A stretch of DNA of 64,000 nt from Streptomyces sp. NBC_00483 (GCF_036013745.1 NZ_CP107880.1:9486001-9550000); one strand, 5' to 3'; positions 17,664 to 26,520 are shown, counted from the stretch's first letter. Notes: generated by a model from the letters alone, not told the origin. Made by a program: numbers and translations.

Positions 17664-17686
17664 TGCGTTGCCGTTGCGGCAACGCA
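17664..17686. promoter_or_regulatory. 9-bp perfect inverted repeat, candidate LysR operator
   Basis: TGCGTTGCC (17664-17672) and GGCAACGCA (17678-17686) are separated by 5 bases. The dyad lies in the divergent region between the amidohydrolase and LysR genes, 62 bases before the LysR start. Confidence 0.6.
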
Positions 17687-17747
17687 AACGGGCAAGGCAT
17701 GTATACGAAAGATTGCCCGCGAAGAGAACGCGAGAGGGGGGAATCCG

Positions 17748-18647
17748 ATGCCACTGGTCGACCCGGCCCTGAAGTACTTCATCGCCGTCTTCGAGACGGG
17801 TTCGGTGAACGCGGCGGCACGCCGCCTCTTCGTCGCGGGCTCCGCCGTGAGCCGCCAACTCGCCCGACTGGAAAGGGAGGTGGGCGCCCCGCTCTTCGAC
17901 CGCCTGCCCAGCGGTGTCATCGCCACCCCGGCCGGGCGCGCGTTCGCGGGCTTCGCGCGGCGGGCGATCCAGGACGCCGAGACGTTCACCGACGAGGTGC
18001 ATCAGCGCCGGACGACGAGGGCGGTCATCACCGTCGCCGCCACGATCGGTGTCACCCACCACCTACTGCCCGACGTCGCGGCAGGCTTCCACGCGGCGCA
18101 CCCGGAGGCCCGCGTCATCCTGCATGTCGCGCGGCCGACGGAGGCGACCCAGATGGTGGCGGAGGGCATCGCCGACTTCGGCGTCACCTTCAACATCGCG
18201 CTGCCGGCGGGTGTTTCGATCCGTTACACGCAGGAGGCCCCGCTGTGCGCGATCGTCCGCAGGGGGCACCCCCTCGCGGACAAGCAGGCCGTCTCGGTCC
18301 GCGACCTCGTCCGGCACCCGGTGGCCCTGCCCTCGACCGACACCACGAGCCGGCTGCTCCTGGAGGCCTCGGTGGCGGCCCACCAGCTCACGGTGGAGGG
18401 CGTCTTCGAATGCACGACAGTGGACGCCCTCCTGCGCTTCGTACGCGCCAGCAGTGCGGTCACCCTGGCCAGCCGCGTCACCCTGGGCCCGTCCGACCGC
18501 CGCGCACTGGCCGCCGTCCCCTTGGAAGAAAAGGAATTCCGCCAGCGCACCCTCCAGGTCCAATGCCGCGCCGGCCGCGAACTCCCGCCCGCCGCGGCGG
18601 ATTTCATGGACCGGGTCATCGATACGCTGGGGCATCGGGCGGTGTGA
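17748..18647 (+). CDS. LysR-family transcriptional regulator
   Basis: This 299-aa protein has an N-terminal winged helix (LKYFIAVFETGSVNAAARRLFV; SAVSRQLARLEREVGAPLF) and a LysR substrate-binding domain (about 95-299; ITVAATIGVTHHLLPDVAAGF, SRLLLEASVAAHQ). GAGAGGGGGG precedes ATG 17748. It diverges from the M20/MHS/acdS operon, with one strong dyad between them, and most likely activates that operon in response to the imported substrate or a breakdown product. Family call is certain; the regulon is inferred. Confidence 0.9.
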   Translation: MPLVDPALKYFIAVFETGSVNAAARRLFVAGSAVSRQLARLEREVGAPLFDRLPSGVIATPAGRAFAGFARRAIQDAETFTDEVHQRRTTRAVITVAATIGVTHHLLPDVAAGFHAAHPEARVILHVARPTEATQMVAEGIADFGVTFNIALPAGVSIRYTQEAPLCAIVRRGHPLADKQAVSVRDLVRHPVALPSTDTTSRLLLEASVAAHQLTVEGVFECTTVDALLRFVRASSAVTLASRVTLGPSDRRALAAVPLEEKEFRQRTLQVQCRAGRELPPAAADFMDRVIDTLGHRAV

Positions 18648-18687
18648 GGGTGTTGGGTGCCTGCGGCCGACGCGTGACGATGAGCCC

Positions 18688-19233
18688 ATGACACGTACAC
18701 CCGCACCACACTCATGGGAACACCCGGGCATCGAGGTCCGCCCGTCTCCCGTAGGAGGCTCGGGCCTGCTCGCACGGACACCCATCACGACCGGAACAAC
18801 CGTGGCCCGGCTGGGCGGTCGCCTGGTCTCCGACGCGGAACTGCGCGCCCTCCTCGACGACGCCGTGCGCCACCCGGAACGCCCGTACGTCGACACGATC
18901 GCCGTCGCCGACACGAGCCACCTGGTCCTCCCGCCCCGCAGCGAACAGTCCATCGGCTACAGCAACCACAGCTGCGATCCGAACCTGTGGTGGGACGGCC
19001 CGTACACCCTCGTCGCCCGTCGCGACATCGCACCGGACGAGGAACTGACCAGCGACTACGCCACCAATACCTGGGACCCGCGGTTCGTCCTGGCGTGTGC
19101 GTGCGGCGCGAGGAACGGCTGCCGGGGGACCGTCACCGGAAGCGACTGGCGGCTGCCGGAGTTGCAGGAGCGGTACGGCGATCACTGGGTTCCGGCCGTG
19201 CTGGACCGGATCGCCGAGGCGTCGCGGTCATGA
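18688..19233 (+). CDS. SET-domain protein (putative protein-lysine methyltransferase)
   Basis: This 181-aa protein is essentially one SET domain with a post-SET cysteine motif. The beginning VGGSGLLARTPITTGTTVARLGG matches the SAM-binding GxG start; IGYSNHSCDPNLWWDG holds the NHSCxPN pseudoknot motif; IAPDEELTSDYATN follows; CACGARNGCRG resembles the post-SET zinc site (CxCG...C). SET proteins transfer methyl from SAM to protein lysines; bacterial substrates are mostly unknown. ATG 18688 follows the LysR stop by 40 bases. A 14-bp tandem duplication overlaps its stop codon. Confidence 0.85.
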   Translation: MTRTPAPHSWEHPGIEVRPSPVGGSGLLARTPITTGTTVARLGGRLVSDAELRALLDDAVRHPERPYVDTIAVADTSHLVLPPRSEQSIGYSNHSCDPNLWWDGPYTLVARRDIAPDEELTSDYATNTWDPRFVLACACGARNGCRGTVTGSDWRLPELQERYGDHWVPAVLDRIAEASRS

Positions 19234-19255
19234 CCGGCACATCATGACCGGCACA
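19228..19255. repeat. 14-bp perfect tandem duplication at the SET gene stop
   Basis: TCATGACCGGCACA occurs twice in a row (19228-19241, 19242-19255). The first copy contains the stop codon, so the duplication leaves the protein unchanged. Confidence 0.7.
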
Positions 19256-19298
19256 TATCGCATCGCCCTCCCTCTGCAAGATGTGCACCTAGCAAAGC

Positions 19299-19334
19299 GC
19301 CGCGGGCGGGGCAGACAGCTGCCCCGCCCGCGGC
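19299..19334. terminator. Bidirectional terminator between SET and MFS genes
   Basis: A perfect 16-bp stem (19299-19314 with 19319-19334) encloses the 4-base loop ACAG between converging genes. It begins GCCGCGGGCGGGGCAG and is the strongest hairpin in the window. Confidence 0.8.
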
Positions 19335-19362
19335 GGTGTGCTCACTCAGGCGTCGGGGACCG

Positions 19363-21723
19363 TCAGTCCCCGTGGCCGAGCGCGACGTCGAGGTCGCTCG
19401 GGTTGCCGCTGCCCGCCACCGTGACCGGCTTCGACACCGGCGGGTAGCCGCTGGCGATCACCGTGTACGTGGCGCCGGACAGGCCGGCGAAGGCGTACGC
19501 GCCGTCGTCGCCCGTGGTGTGCACCGCGACGACGTTGCCCGCCTGGTCGAGGAGCGTGACGCGGGCGTCGTTCACCGGGAAGCCGCCGGTGCCACGGACC
19601 GTGCCGGTCAGGGTCGCGGCGGAGCGCAGCACGGCGTCCTGCCGGGTGGCGGTGCCGCCCGCGACCTGGGCCTGACCCGCGAAGGGCTGGAAGCCCTCCG
19701 CGCTGGCCGTGAACGTGTAGGCGCCGGGCGGCAGCTGCGGCAGCGAGTAGCCGCCGTCCGTGTCGGTGAGCGCCGAGCCGACGGTCTCACCGCGCTCGTC
19801 GGTGGTGATGACGAGCGCGCCGATGACGGGCGCCGAGTCGGACTCGGACCGTACGGTGCCGTAGAGGCCGCCGTCGCCGCTGAGGACGAGGTCGAAGCTG
19901 ACCGGTCCGTCCGCGCGGAGCGCGAGCGTGGCGACCCGCGGGTCACGGCCGGGCGCCGAGCCGACGAGGACGTAACCGTCGCCGTCGCCGGACGGGGCCG
20001 ACACCGCGTAGCTGCCGTCGGAGGCGGCGGCGCCGCGGCCGATCTGGGCTCCGGTGCGGTCGATCAGGGTGACCACGGCGCCCGTCAGGGGAGCACCCTG
20101 AGCGTCGAGGATCCGGCCGTGCACGCCCGGCCCCTCCACCGCGAGGGCGGTGGCGACGGGAGTGACGGGAGCGGCGGAGGCCACGGACTCGGCGACCTCG
20201 GCCGCCTCGGACGTCGACTCGACCTTCTGCTGCGCGTGGGCCAGCGGACGGCCCGCACGGTACAGCAGCACCGAGACGATGAGACCGGCCACGAAGAACC
20301 CGGCGGCCCACCAGTACGCGGTCGCGTAGCTGTGCACGGCGGCCTCGGCCTGGTCGAGCTTCGAGGCACCGTGGTCGGCGATGTAGTTCGAGGCGGCCGT
20401 CGCGGCCATGGTGCTGAACAGCGCCGTACCGATCGAACCGCCGACCTGCTGCATGGTGTTGACGGTCGCGGCGGCGACGCCCTGGTCCTTCGGGTCGACC
20501 CCGAGGGTGGCGAGGCTCATCGCGGGCGGCATCACGAGACCGATACCGACACCGATCATGATCAGCGGCGGCAGCACGTGCGAGGCGTAGCTGCTGGTCA
20601 CGTCGAGCGCGGTGAGCCAGACCAGGCCGCCCGCGGTGAGACCCATGCCGACCGGGACGACCGGCTTGGGGCCGAGCTTCGGAACCAGCGCCATGGTGGC
20701 GACCTGCGCCGTCACCATCAGCGAAAGGATCATCGGCAGGAACGCGACGCCGGTCTCCATCGGGCTCTTGCCGAGGATGATCTGCAGGTAGTAGGTCAGG
20801 AACAGGAAGATCCCGAACATGCCCGCACCGGTGATGAACACGCTCACGTAGGACGCGGCACGGTTGCGGTCGGCCAGGACGCGCATCGGCAGCAGCGGGT
20901 GCTTGGCCCGGGTCTGCCACACGATGAAGAGCGCGAGCAGCACGACGCCCGCGGCCAGGAAGACCCAGCACATCCAGTTGCCCCAGCTGTGCGTCTCGGC
21001 GTTGGAGAAGCCGAAGACGATGCTGAAGAGGCCCGCCGCGACGAGCAGCGTGCCCAGCAGGTCGAGCTTGGGGCGCGGGCCGGGAGCGGGCTTGCGGACG
21101 AAGATGACCGCGCCGACGACCGCGACCGCGGCGATGACCAGGTTGACGTAGAGCGTCCAGCGCCAGTCGAGGTGCTCGGTGAGGAAGCCGCCGAGCAGCA
21201 TGCCGATGGCACCACCGGAACCGGCGATCGCACCGAAGATGCCGAACGCGCGGGCGCGCTCCTTCGGCTCGGTGAACGTCGTCGTGAGCAGTGCCATCGC
21301 GGTCGGCGCGAGGATCGCGCCGAACACACCCTGCAGGGCGCGGCCCGCGACGAGCATCGAGAAGCCGGTGGCGGCACCGGCGAGGGCGGACGAGCCCGCG
21401 AACCCTATGAGGCCGATGATCAGCGTGTTCTTGCGTCCGAAGAGATCGGACAGCTTGCCGCCGAGCAGCAGGAGGCTGCCGAAGGCGAGCGAGTAGGCGG
21501 TGACGACCCACTGGCGGCCGTCGTCGGAGAAGCCGAGGTCCGCCTGGGCGGACGGCAGGGCGATGTTCACGATGGTGGCGTCCAGTACCACCATCAGCTG
21601 GGCGAGGCCGATGACGGCCAGCACCCACCAGCGGTGGGGCACGTGGTGCGCGGCCGGGGCGCCCGGCGGCTGTGCGGACGAGGCCGCGGCCGGACGCTCG
21701 GGCGCGTCGAGCGGGGTGGGCAT
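19363..21723 (-). CDS. DHA2-type MFS exporter with C-terminal carboxypeptidase-regulatory-like domains
   Basis: This 786-aa protein has two parts. Residues about 30-510 are a 14-TM drug:H+ antiporter (VVLDATIVNIALPSAQADLG motif D1; GKLSDLFGRK motif A; VAGRALQGVFGAILAPTAMA; GSGGAIGMLLGGFL motif C). Residues about 530-786 form three beta-sandwich repeats of carboxypeptidase-regulatory/Cna-B type (VHGRILDAQGAPLTGAVVTL; LYGTVRSESDSAPVIGALV; LTGTVRGTGGFPVNDARVTL), joined by an Ala/Glu-rich linker. Drug exporters normally end after TM14. The tail should follow the last TM and may bind sugars or surface polymers. TetR lies 55 bases upstream on the same strand. Exported compound unknown. Confidence 0.88.
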   Translation of the reverse strand: MPTPLDAPERPAAASSAQPPGAPAAHHVPHRWWVLAVIGLAQLMVVLDATIVNIALPSAQADLGFSDDGRQWVVTAYSLAFGSLLLLGGKLSDLFGRKNTLIIGLIGFAGSSALAGAATGFSMLVAGRALQGVFGAILAPTAMALLTTTFTEPKERARAFGIFGAIAGSGGAIGMLLGGFLTEHLDWRWTLYVNLVIAAVAVVGAVIFVRKPAPGPRPKLDLLGTLLVAAGLFSIVFGFSNAETHSWGNWMCWVFLAAGVVLLALFIVWQTRAKHPLLPMRVLADRNRAASYVSVFITGAGMFGIFLFLTYYLQIILGKSPMETGVAFLPMILSLMVTAQVATMALVPKLGPKPVVPVGMGLTAGGLVWLTALDVTSSYASHVLPPLIMIGVGIGLVMPPAMSLATLGVDPKDQGVAAATVNTMQQVGGSIGTALFSTMAATAASNYIADHGASKLDQAEAAVHSYATAYWWAAGFFVAGLIVSVLLYRAGRPLAHAQQKVESTSEAAEVAESVASAAPVTPVATALAVEGPGVHGRILDAQGAPLTGAVVTLIDRTGAQIGRGAAASDGSYAVSAPSGDGDGYVLVGSAPGRDPRVATLALRADGPVSFDLVLSGDGGLYGTVRSESDSAPVIGALVITTDERGETVGSALTDTDGGYSLPQLPPGAYTFTASAEGFQPFAGQAQVAGGTATRQDAVLRSAATLTGTVRGTGGFPVNDARVTLLDQAGNVVAVHTTGDDGAYAFAGLSGATYTVIASGYPPVSKPVTVAGSGNPSDLDVALGHGD

Positions 21724-21778
21724 TGCGTGGTCCTTCGAGGTCTGTCGGGAGCCGGAGGCCGGGAGGGGCCGGAGGCGG

Positions 21779-22378
21779 TCAGGCGTTCAGCAGCAAGGGG
21801 AGGACGACGGTGTCCACGTAGCGCTGGAGATATTCGGTGTCGGCCGCCTGCCGCTCGAGGAGCGGCCGGGAGAAGACGGAGCCGACGAACATGTGCGGAA
21901 GGAAACCGCAGGCGGGCGCGGAGCGGTCGATCTCGCCGCGCTCCGCGGCCCGCGCGAGCATCGCCTCGAACAGGTCGAGCTCGGGCTGGACGAGCGCCTC
22001 GTGCACGGCGTCCGCGAGCTCCGCGTCCTTGCGGATGGCCAGCGAGATGCCGCGTACGAGGTCGAGGTCCTTGCGGGCCTCGCCGATCCGCTGCGCGAGC
22101 GCGTGCAGATCGCCCCTCAGGGACCCGGTGTCGAGGTCCTCCAGGGAGAACGGCCGCATCTCGCGCAGCGCCTCGGACACCAGGCGTGGCTTGCTGCCCC
22201 ACTGCCGGTAGAGCGTGGCCTTGCTGCACCGCGACTCCGCGGCGACGGCGTCGAGCGTCATCGTCTCGTAGCCGACGTCGCGTACGAGGTCGAGGGTGCG
22301 TCCGTAGAGCTCGCGCTCCCGCTCGGGGGTGAGCCGGGTGCGCCGCTTTCTGCGGGTGAGGGGTTCGGGCAGCCCCAT
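21779..22378 (-). CDS. TetR-family regulator of the adjacent MFS exporter
   Basis: This 199-aa protein has a TetR helix-turn-helix at about residues 20-65 (GYETMTLDAVAAESRCSKAT then LYRQWGSKPRLV) and a C-terminal ligand domain. AAGGAAT precedes ATG 22378. It is the first gene of a two-gene unit with the DHA2 exporter. CGAAAC/GTTTCG dyads upstream fit autoregulation released by an exporter substrate. The inducer is unknown. Confidence 0.9.
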   Translation of the reverse strand: MGLPEPLTRRKRRTRLTPERERELYGRTLDLVRDVGYETMTLDAVAAESRCSKATLYRQWGSKPRLVSEALREMRPFSLEDLDTGSLRGDLHALAQRIGEARKDLDLVRGISLAIRKDAELADAVHEALVQPELDLFEAMLARAAERGEIDRSAPACGFLPHMFVGSVFSRPLLERQAADTEYLQRYVDTVVLPLLLNA

Positions 22379-22688
22379 GGATTCCTTGCCTGATGGTGGT
22401 GCGCGGATCCGCTCGCGGTCTGTCGTGCGCGGATAAGCGATCCGAAACGGTTTCGTACCGCTAAAAGGTACGCCCTCCCGTCATCGAAACGCAAACGTTT
22501 CGCTGTGGGGTTGGTCCGGACCGCCGCCGCAATGATTCCGAATGTGCATCGCAAGATGCGAAATCGGTGTTGGACGCGCATCAGCCCCAGCTCATAGCGT
22601 CACGCCAGACCAGTGACGCAGGCCATACGGGAGTCGGCCCGCCTCCTGGTACGTCTGTCGCACACCTCAGTTCGGGAGCACCACCGCT
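22379..22688. other. 310-base divergent regulatory region, TetR / KDG dehydratase
   Basis: No gene is visible here. It holds the CGAAAC/GTTTCG dyads (22443-22502), a GTACC-N7-GGTAC dyad (22455-22471) and GCATC-N4-GATGC (22546-22559). A possible promoter toward the glucarate genes is TTGGAC (22570-22575) with CATAGC (22593-22598). The GCATC/GATGC dyad sits just upstream of that -35 and could serve an unidentified glucarate regulator. Confidence 0.45.
22443..22502. promoter_or_regulatory. Paired CGAAAC/GTTTCG dyads, candidate TetR operator
   Basis: CGAAAC-G-GTTTCG (22443-22455) and CGAAAC-N6-GTTTCG (22485-22502) share the same half-sites, 42 bp apart, directly upstream of the TetR/MFS unit. 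Shared half-sites in an otherwise unrelated stretch support one binding protein. Confidence 0.6.
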
Positions 22689-23621
22689 ATGACCGCCTAC
22701 ACGCCCGCCGGCCTCGGTCGACGCCTCGGCTCTGGCCTGCTGTCCTTCCCCGTGACCCACTTCCGGGGCGAGGACCACCCCGCCGCCCTCGACTTCGACG
22801 AGGAGGCCTTTCGGGAGCACATCGGCCGCCTGGGAGCGTACGAGGTGGCCGGGCTCTTCGCGGCCGGCGGCACCGGCGAGTTCTTCTCGCTGACCGTGCC
22901 CGAGGTCGGGCGTGTCGTCGCCGCCGCCGTGGCCGCCGCACCCGAGGGCACGCCGATCCTGGCCCCGGTCGGCTACGGCACCGCCACCGCCGTCGAGATG
23001 GCGAAGGCCGCCGAGCGCGCGGGCGCCGACGGCATCCTGCTCTTCCCGCCGTACCTCACCGAGGCCCCGCAGGACGGGCTCGCCGCGCACGTCGAGGCGG
23101 TCTGCAAGGCGACGAACCTCGGTGTCATCATCTACAGCCGCGCGAACGCCGTGTACCGCGCCGACACCGTGGCCCGCGTCGCCGAGCGCTGCCCGAACCT
23201 GATCGGCTTCAAGGACGGCGTCGGTGACATCGACGCCATGACCCGCATCTACACGAAGCTCGGCGACCGCCTCACCTACATCGGCGGCCTGCCCACCGCC
23301 GAGACCTTCGCCCTGCCGTACCTCGAACTCGGTGTCACCACCTACTCGTCGGCCATCTTCAACTTCGTCCCCGAGTTTGCGCTCTCCTTCTACGCGGACG
23401 TCCGCGCCCGCCGCCACGACGAAGTGCTGCGCAAGCTGCGGGAGTTCGTCCTTCCGTACACGGAGATCCGCAACCGCAAGAGCGGGTACGCGGTCAGCAT
23501 CGTCAAGGCGGGACTCACCGTCACCGGCCACCCCACGGGCCCGGTCCGGCCGCCGCTGACCGACCTCGAACCGGACGAACTCGACGCGCTCACCGCGCTG
23601 ATCAAGGGGATCGACCTCTGA
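22689..23621 (+). CDS. kdgD: 5-dehydro-4-deoxyglucarate dehydratase
   Basis: This 310-aa DapA/NanA-superfamily TIM barrel would dehydrate and decarboxylate 5-keto-4-deoxy-D-glucarate to 2,5-dioxopentanoate (alpha-ketoglutarate semialdehyde). [12 protein letters not shown] is the substrate carboxylate loop, [12 protein letters not shown] holds the catalytic Tyr, and the Lys of [10 protein letters not shown] forms the Schiff base. GGGAG lies upstream of ATG 22689. It is followed by glucarate dehydratase and a GntP permease, which supports this substrate over other DapA-like reactions. Confidence 0.9.
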   Translation: MTAYTPAGLGRRLGSGLLSFPVTHFRGEDHPAALDFDEEAFREHIGRLGAYEVAGLFAAGGTGEFFSLTVPEVGRVVAAAVAAAPEGTPILAPVGYGTATAVEMAKAAERAGADGILLFPPYLTEAPQDGLAAHVEAVCKATNLGVIIYSRANAVYRADTVARVAERCPNLIGFKDGVGDIDAMTRIYTKLGDRLTYIGGLPTAETFALPYLELGVTTYSSAIFNFVPEFALSFYADVRARRHDEVLRKLREFVLPYTEIRNRKSGYAVSIVKAGLTVTGHPTGPVRPPLTDLEPDELDALTALIKGIDL

Positions 23622-23711
23622 GAGCACACCACGCGCGACCCATGCACTGCCCGCCCCTTCCGTAGGTCCCCTCATCCGCCTGCGAGCCGCACGCGAAAGG
23701 TCTCACCGTCC

Positions 23712-25061
23712 ATGAGCACCAAGGTCGTTCCAACCGCCGCCACCCCCGTCGTCGCCTCGATGCGGGTCGTCCCGGTCGCGGGCCAGGACAGCATGCTGCT
23801 GAACCTGAGCGGCGCCCACGCCCCGTACTTCACCCGCAACCTGGTGATCCTCACCGACTCCGACGGCCGCACCGGTGTGGGTGAGGTCCCCGGCGGCGAG
23901 CCCATCCGCGGCACCCTCGAAGACGCCACCGACCTCGTCGTCGGCCGGCCCGTCGGTGACCCGCAGGCGGTGCTGCGCGCGATACGCGAGCGGTTCGGCG
24001 ACCGGGACGCGGGCGGCCGCGGCGCGCAGACCTTCGACCTGCGCGTCACCGTGCACGCGGTCACCGCCGTCGAGGCCGCACTGCTCGACCTGCTCGGCCA
24101 GTACCTGAACGTGCCGGTCGCGGCGCTCCTCGGCGAGGGCGTGCAGCGGATGTCCGTCCCCGTGCTCGGCTACCTCTTCTACGTCGGTGACCGGCGCCGC
24201 ACCGACCTCCCGTACCGCGACGAGTCCGACGCGAAGGACGCCTGGGAGCGGTTGCGCAGCGAGGAGGCGCTCACCCCCGAGGCGGTCGTCGCGCTCGCCG
24301 AGGCGGCCCAGGAGCGGTACGGGTTCCAGGACTTCAAGCTCAAGGGCGGTGTGCTCGACGGGCGCGCCGAGGCCGAGGCCGTCACCGCGCTCGCCGAACG
24401 GTTCCCCGAGGCCCGCATCACCCTCGACCCCAACGGCGGCTGGCTGCTCGACGAGGCCATCGAGATCGGCCGTTCGCTGCGTGACGTGCTCGCGTACGCC
24501 GAGGACCCGTGCGGCGCCGAGGGCGGCTACTCGGGCCGTGAGGTGATGGCCGAGTTCCGCCGCGCCACCGGCCTCAAGACCGCCACCAACATGATCGCCA
24601 CGGACTGGCGGCAGCTGGGCCACGCCATCAAGGCCGACGCGGTCGACATCCCGCTGGCCGACCCGCACTTCTGGACCATGAACGGTTCGGTGCGCGTCGC
24701 CCAGCTCTGCGACGCCTGGGGTCTGACCTGGGGTTCGCACTCCAACAACCACTTCGACGTATCGCTGGCGATGTTCACGCACGTCGCCGCCGCGGCGCCC
24801 GGTGACATCACCGCCATCGACACCCACTGGATCTGGCAGGATGGCCAGCGCCTGACCCGTGAGCCGCTGCCCATCGAGGGCGGCGCCATCGCCCTGCCCG
24901 AACGCCCGGGCCTGGGCGTCGAGTTGGACATGGAGCAGATCGAGGCGGCCCACCAGCGCTACCTCTCCCTCGGCCTCGGCAGCCGGGACGACGCCGCCGG
25001 TATGCAGTACCTGGTCCCCGGCTGGACCTTCGACGCCAAGCGCCCCGCGCTGGTGCGCTGA
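23712..25061 (+). CDS. gudD: Glucarate dehydratase
   Basis: This 449-aa enolase-superfamily enzyme dehydrates D-glucarate (and usually L-idarate) to 5-keto-4-deoxyglucarate. The N-terminal capping domain ends in the loop [12 protein letters not shown]. Barrel motifs are DFKLKGGV (KxK base), ITLDPNGGW (metal Asp), [10 protein letters not shown] (metal Glu), [11 protein letters not shown] (metal Asn) and [11 protein letters not shown] (catalytic His). Length and order match GudD. Its product feeds the upstream dehydratase, and the permease follows. Confidence 0.93.
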   Translation: MSTKVVPTAATPVVASMRVVPVAGQDSMLLNLSGAHAPYFTRNLVILTDSDGRTGVGEVPGGEPIRGTLEDATDLVVGRPVGDPQAVLRAIRERFGDRDAGGRGAQTFDLRVTVHAVTAVEAALLDLLGQYLNVPVAALLGEGVQRMSVPVLGYLFYVGDRRRTDLPYRDESDAKDAWERLRSEEALTPEAVVALAEAAQERYGFQDFKLKGGVLDGRAEAEAVTALAERFPEARITLDPNGGWLLDEAIEIGRSLRDVLAYAEDPCGAEGGYSGREVMAEFRRATGLKTATNMIATDWRQLGHAIKADAVDIPLADPHFWTMNGSVRVAQLCDAWGLTWGSHSNNHFDVSLAMFTHVAAAAPGDITAIDTHWIWQDGQRLTREPLPIEGGAIALPERPGLGVELDMEQIEAAHQRYLSLGLGSRDDAAGMQYLVPGWTFDAKRPALVR

Positions 25062-25089
25062 GCCTTCTCCGCTCGCGCCTCTCTTTTGC

Positions 25090-25120
25090 CGGTGCGGCGT
25101 CCGTCCGTGACGCCGCACCG
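25090..25120 (+). terminator. Hairpin between gudD and the permease gene
   Basis: CGGTGCGGCGTC (25090-25101) pairs with GACGCCGCACCG (25109-25120) around a 7-base loop. It may attenuate transcription into the permease gene, which has its own AAGGAG site. Confidence 0.55.
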
Positions 25121-25180
25121 AGCCCTCGCATGCCCTGACTTCAGAACGTGCACCTCCGTCACTTCGAAGGAGAAGTGATC

Positions 25181-26503
25181 ATGCCAATGCTCGTCGTTGC
25201 GCTCAGTGTTGTGGCGCTGCTGTTTTTGATGACCAAGATGAAGCTCAACGGCTTCGTTTCCCTGCTTCTCGTCGCGGTGGTCGTCGCGATGGTCCAGGGC
25301 ATCAGCCTGCCGGAGATCTCCGATGTACTGGAGACCGGTATCGGTGATCAACTCTCCGGCACCCTGCCGGTGATCGGCCTGGGGGCCATGGTCGGCCGCG
25401 TGATGGGTGACGCGGGAGCGGCCCAGCGCATCGCCACCAAGCTGACCAAGGCGTTCGGCGACCGATGGGTGCAGGTGGCGATGGTCGTCACCGCGATGCT
25501 CATCGGCGTCACGATGTTCTACGAGGTTGCCTTCGTCATCATCGTCCCGGTGGCGTTCACCCTGGTCCGCGTCACCCGGCAGAACCTGCTGTGGATCGGC
25601 CTGCCGATGTCCATCGCGCTGTCCACGATGCACAGCTTCCTGCCGCCGCACCCGGGCCCGGTCGCCGTCGCCGAGACGTTCGACGCCTCCATCGGCAAGA
25701 CGCTCTTCGTCGGCCTGTTCATCGCCGTCCCGGCCGGCGCCCTGATCGCCCTGGTCTGGCCCCGGCTGCCGTTCATCCGCCGGATGAACCCGTCGATACC
25801 CGAAGGCCTCGTCACCGAGCACGTCTTCGACGAGGACGAGATGCCGGCCCTCGGCTGGTCGCTCGCGGTCGCCCTGCTCCCGGTGGTCCTCATCGCCGGC
25901 GCGGCCATCGCCGAGATGACCCTCGACGACCACGCCCCCGGCATGGGTGTCATCAAGTTCATCGGTTCCCCCGAATTCGCGCTGCTGCTGACCCTGCTGC
26001 TGGCCATGTACGTCTTCGGCCCGCGCGTCGGCCGCTCGTTCAAGGAGATCGCCACCTCCTGCGGCGACGCCGCCAAGTCCATGGCCATGATCATGCTGGT
26101 GATCGCGGCGGGCGGCGCGTACAAGAACGTCCTCGTCGAGGGCGGCATCGCGGACTACATCAAGAACACCACCGAGCACTGGTCGATCTCGCCGCTCCTG
26201 CTCGCCTGGCTGATCGCCGCGATCCTGCGCATCGCCCTCGGCTCGGCCACGGTCGCGGTGTCCACCGCCGCCGGCATCGTGGCACCCCTGGTGGCGAGCA
26301 GCGGCGCCTCCCCGGAGCTGATGGTGCTCGCCGTCACCTGCGGCTCGATCGCCTTCTCCCACGTCAACGACCCCGGCTTCTGGATGTTCAAGGAATACTT
26401 CAACCTCTCGGTCCTCGACGCGATCAAGGCACGGACCACGTATACGACGGTCCTGGCGTTGCTGGGCCTCGGTGGGGTGTTGGCGCTCAATGCCGTGATG
26501 TGA
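25181..26503 (+). CDS. GntP-family permease, probable glucarate transporter
   Basis: This 440-aa membrane protein has about 12-14 hydrophobic segments. GntP features are GLGAMVGRVMGDAGAAQRIA, MFYEVAFVIIVPVAF, MHSFLPPHPGPVAVAE and LGSATVAVSTAAGIVAP, plus FSHVNDPGFWMFKEYFN near the C-terminus. The family takes up gluconate and related acids by proton symport. ATG 25181 follows AAGGAGAAG. Its place after gudD indicates glucarate or another aldarate as substrate. Confidence 0.88.
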   Translation: MPMLVVALSVVALLFLMTKMKLNGFVSLLLVAVVVAMVQGISLPEISDVLETGIGDQLSGTLPVIGLGAMVGRVMGDAGAAQRIATKLTKAFGDRWVQVAMVVTAMLIGVTMFYEVAFVIIVPVAFTLVRVTRQNLLWIGLPMSIALSTMHSFLPPHPGPVAVAETFDASIGKTLFVGLFIAVPAGALIALVWPRLPFIRRMNPSIPEGLVTEHVFDEDEMPALGWSLAVALLPVVLIAGAAIAEMTLDDHAPGMGVIKFIGSPEFALLLTLLLAMYVFGPRVGRSFKEIATSCGDAAKSMAMIMLVIAAGGAYKNVLVEGGIADYIKNTTEHWSISPLLLAWLIAAILRIALGSATVAVSTAAGIVAPLVASSGASPELMVLAVTCGSIAFSHVNDPGFWMFKEYFNLSVLDAIKARTTYTTVLALLGLGGVLALNAVM

Positions 26504-26520
26504 GGGTCTTCCGGCAAGCA

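Noticed and set aside
20408..22332. Long plus-strand frames opposite the DHA2 exporter and TetR
   Set aside because: They are composition-driven shadows of two well-supported minus-strand genes.
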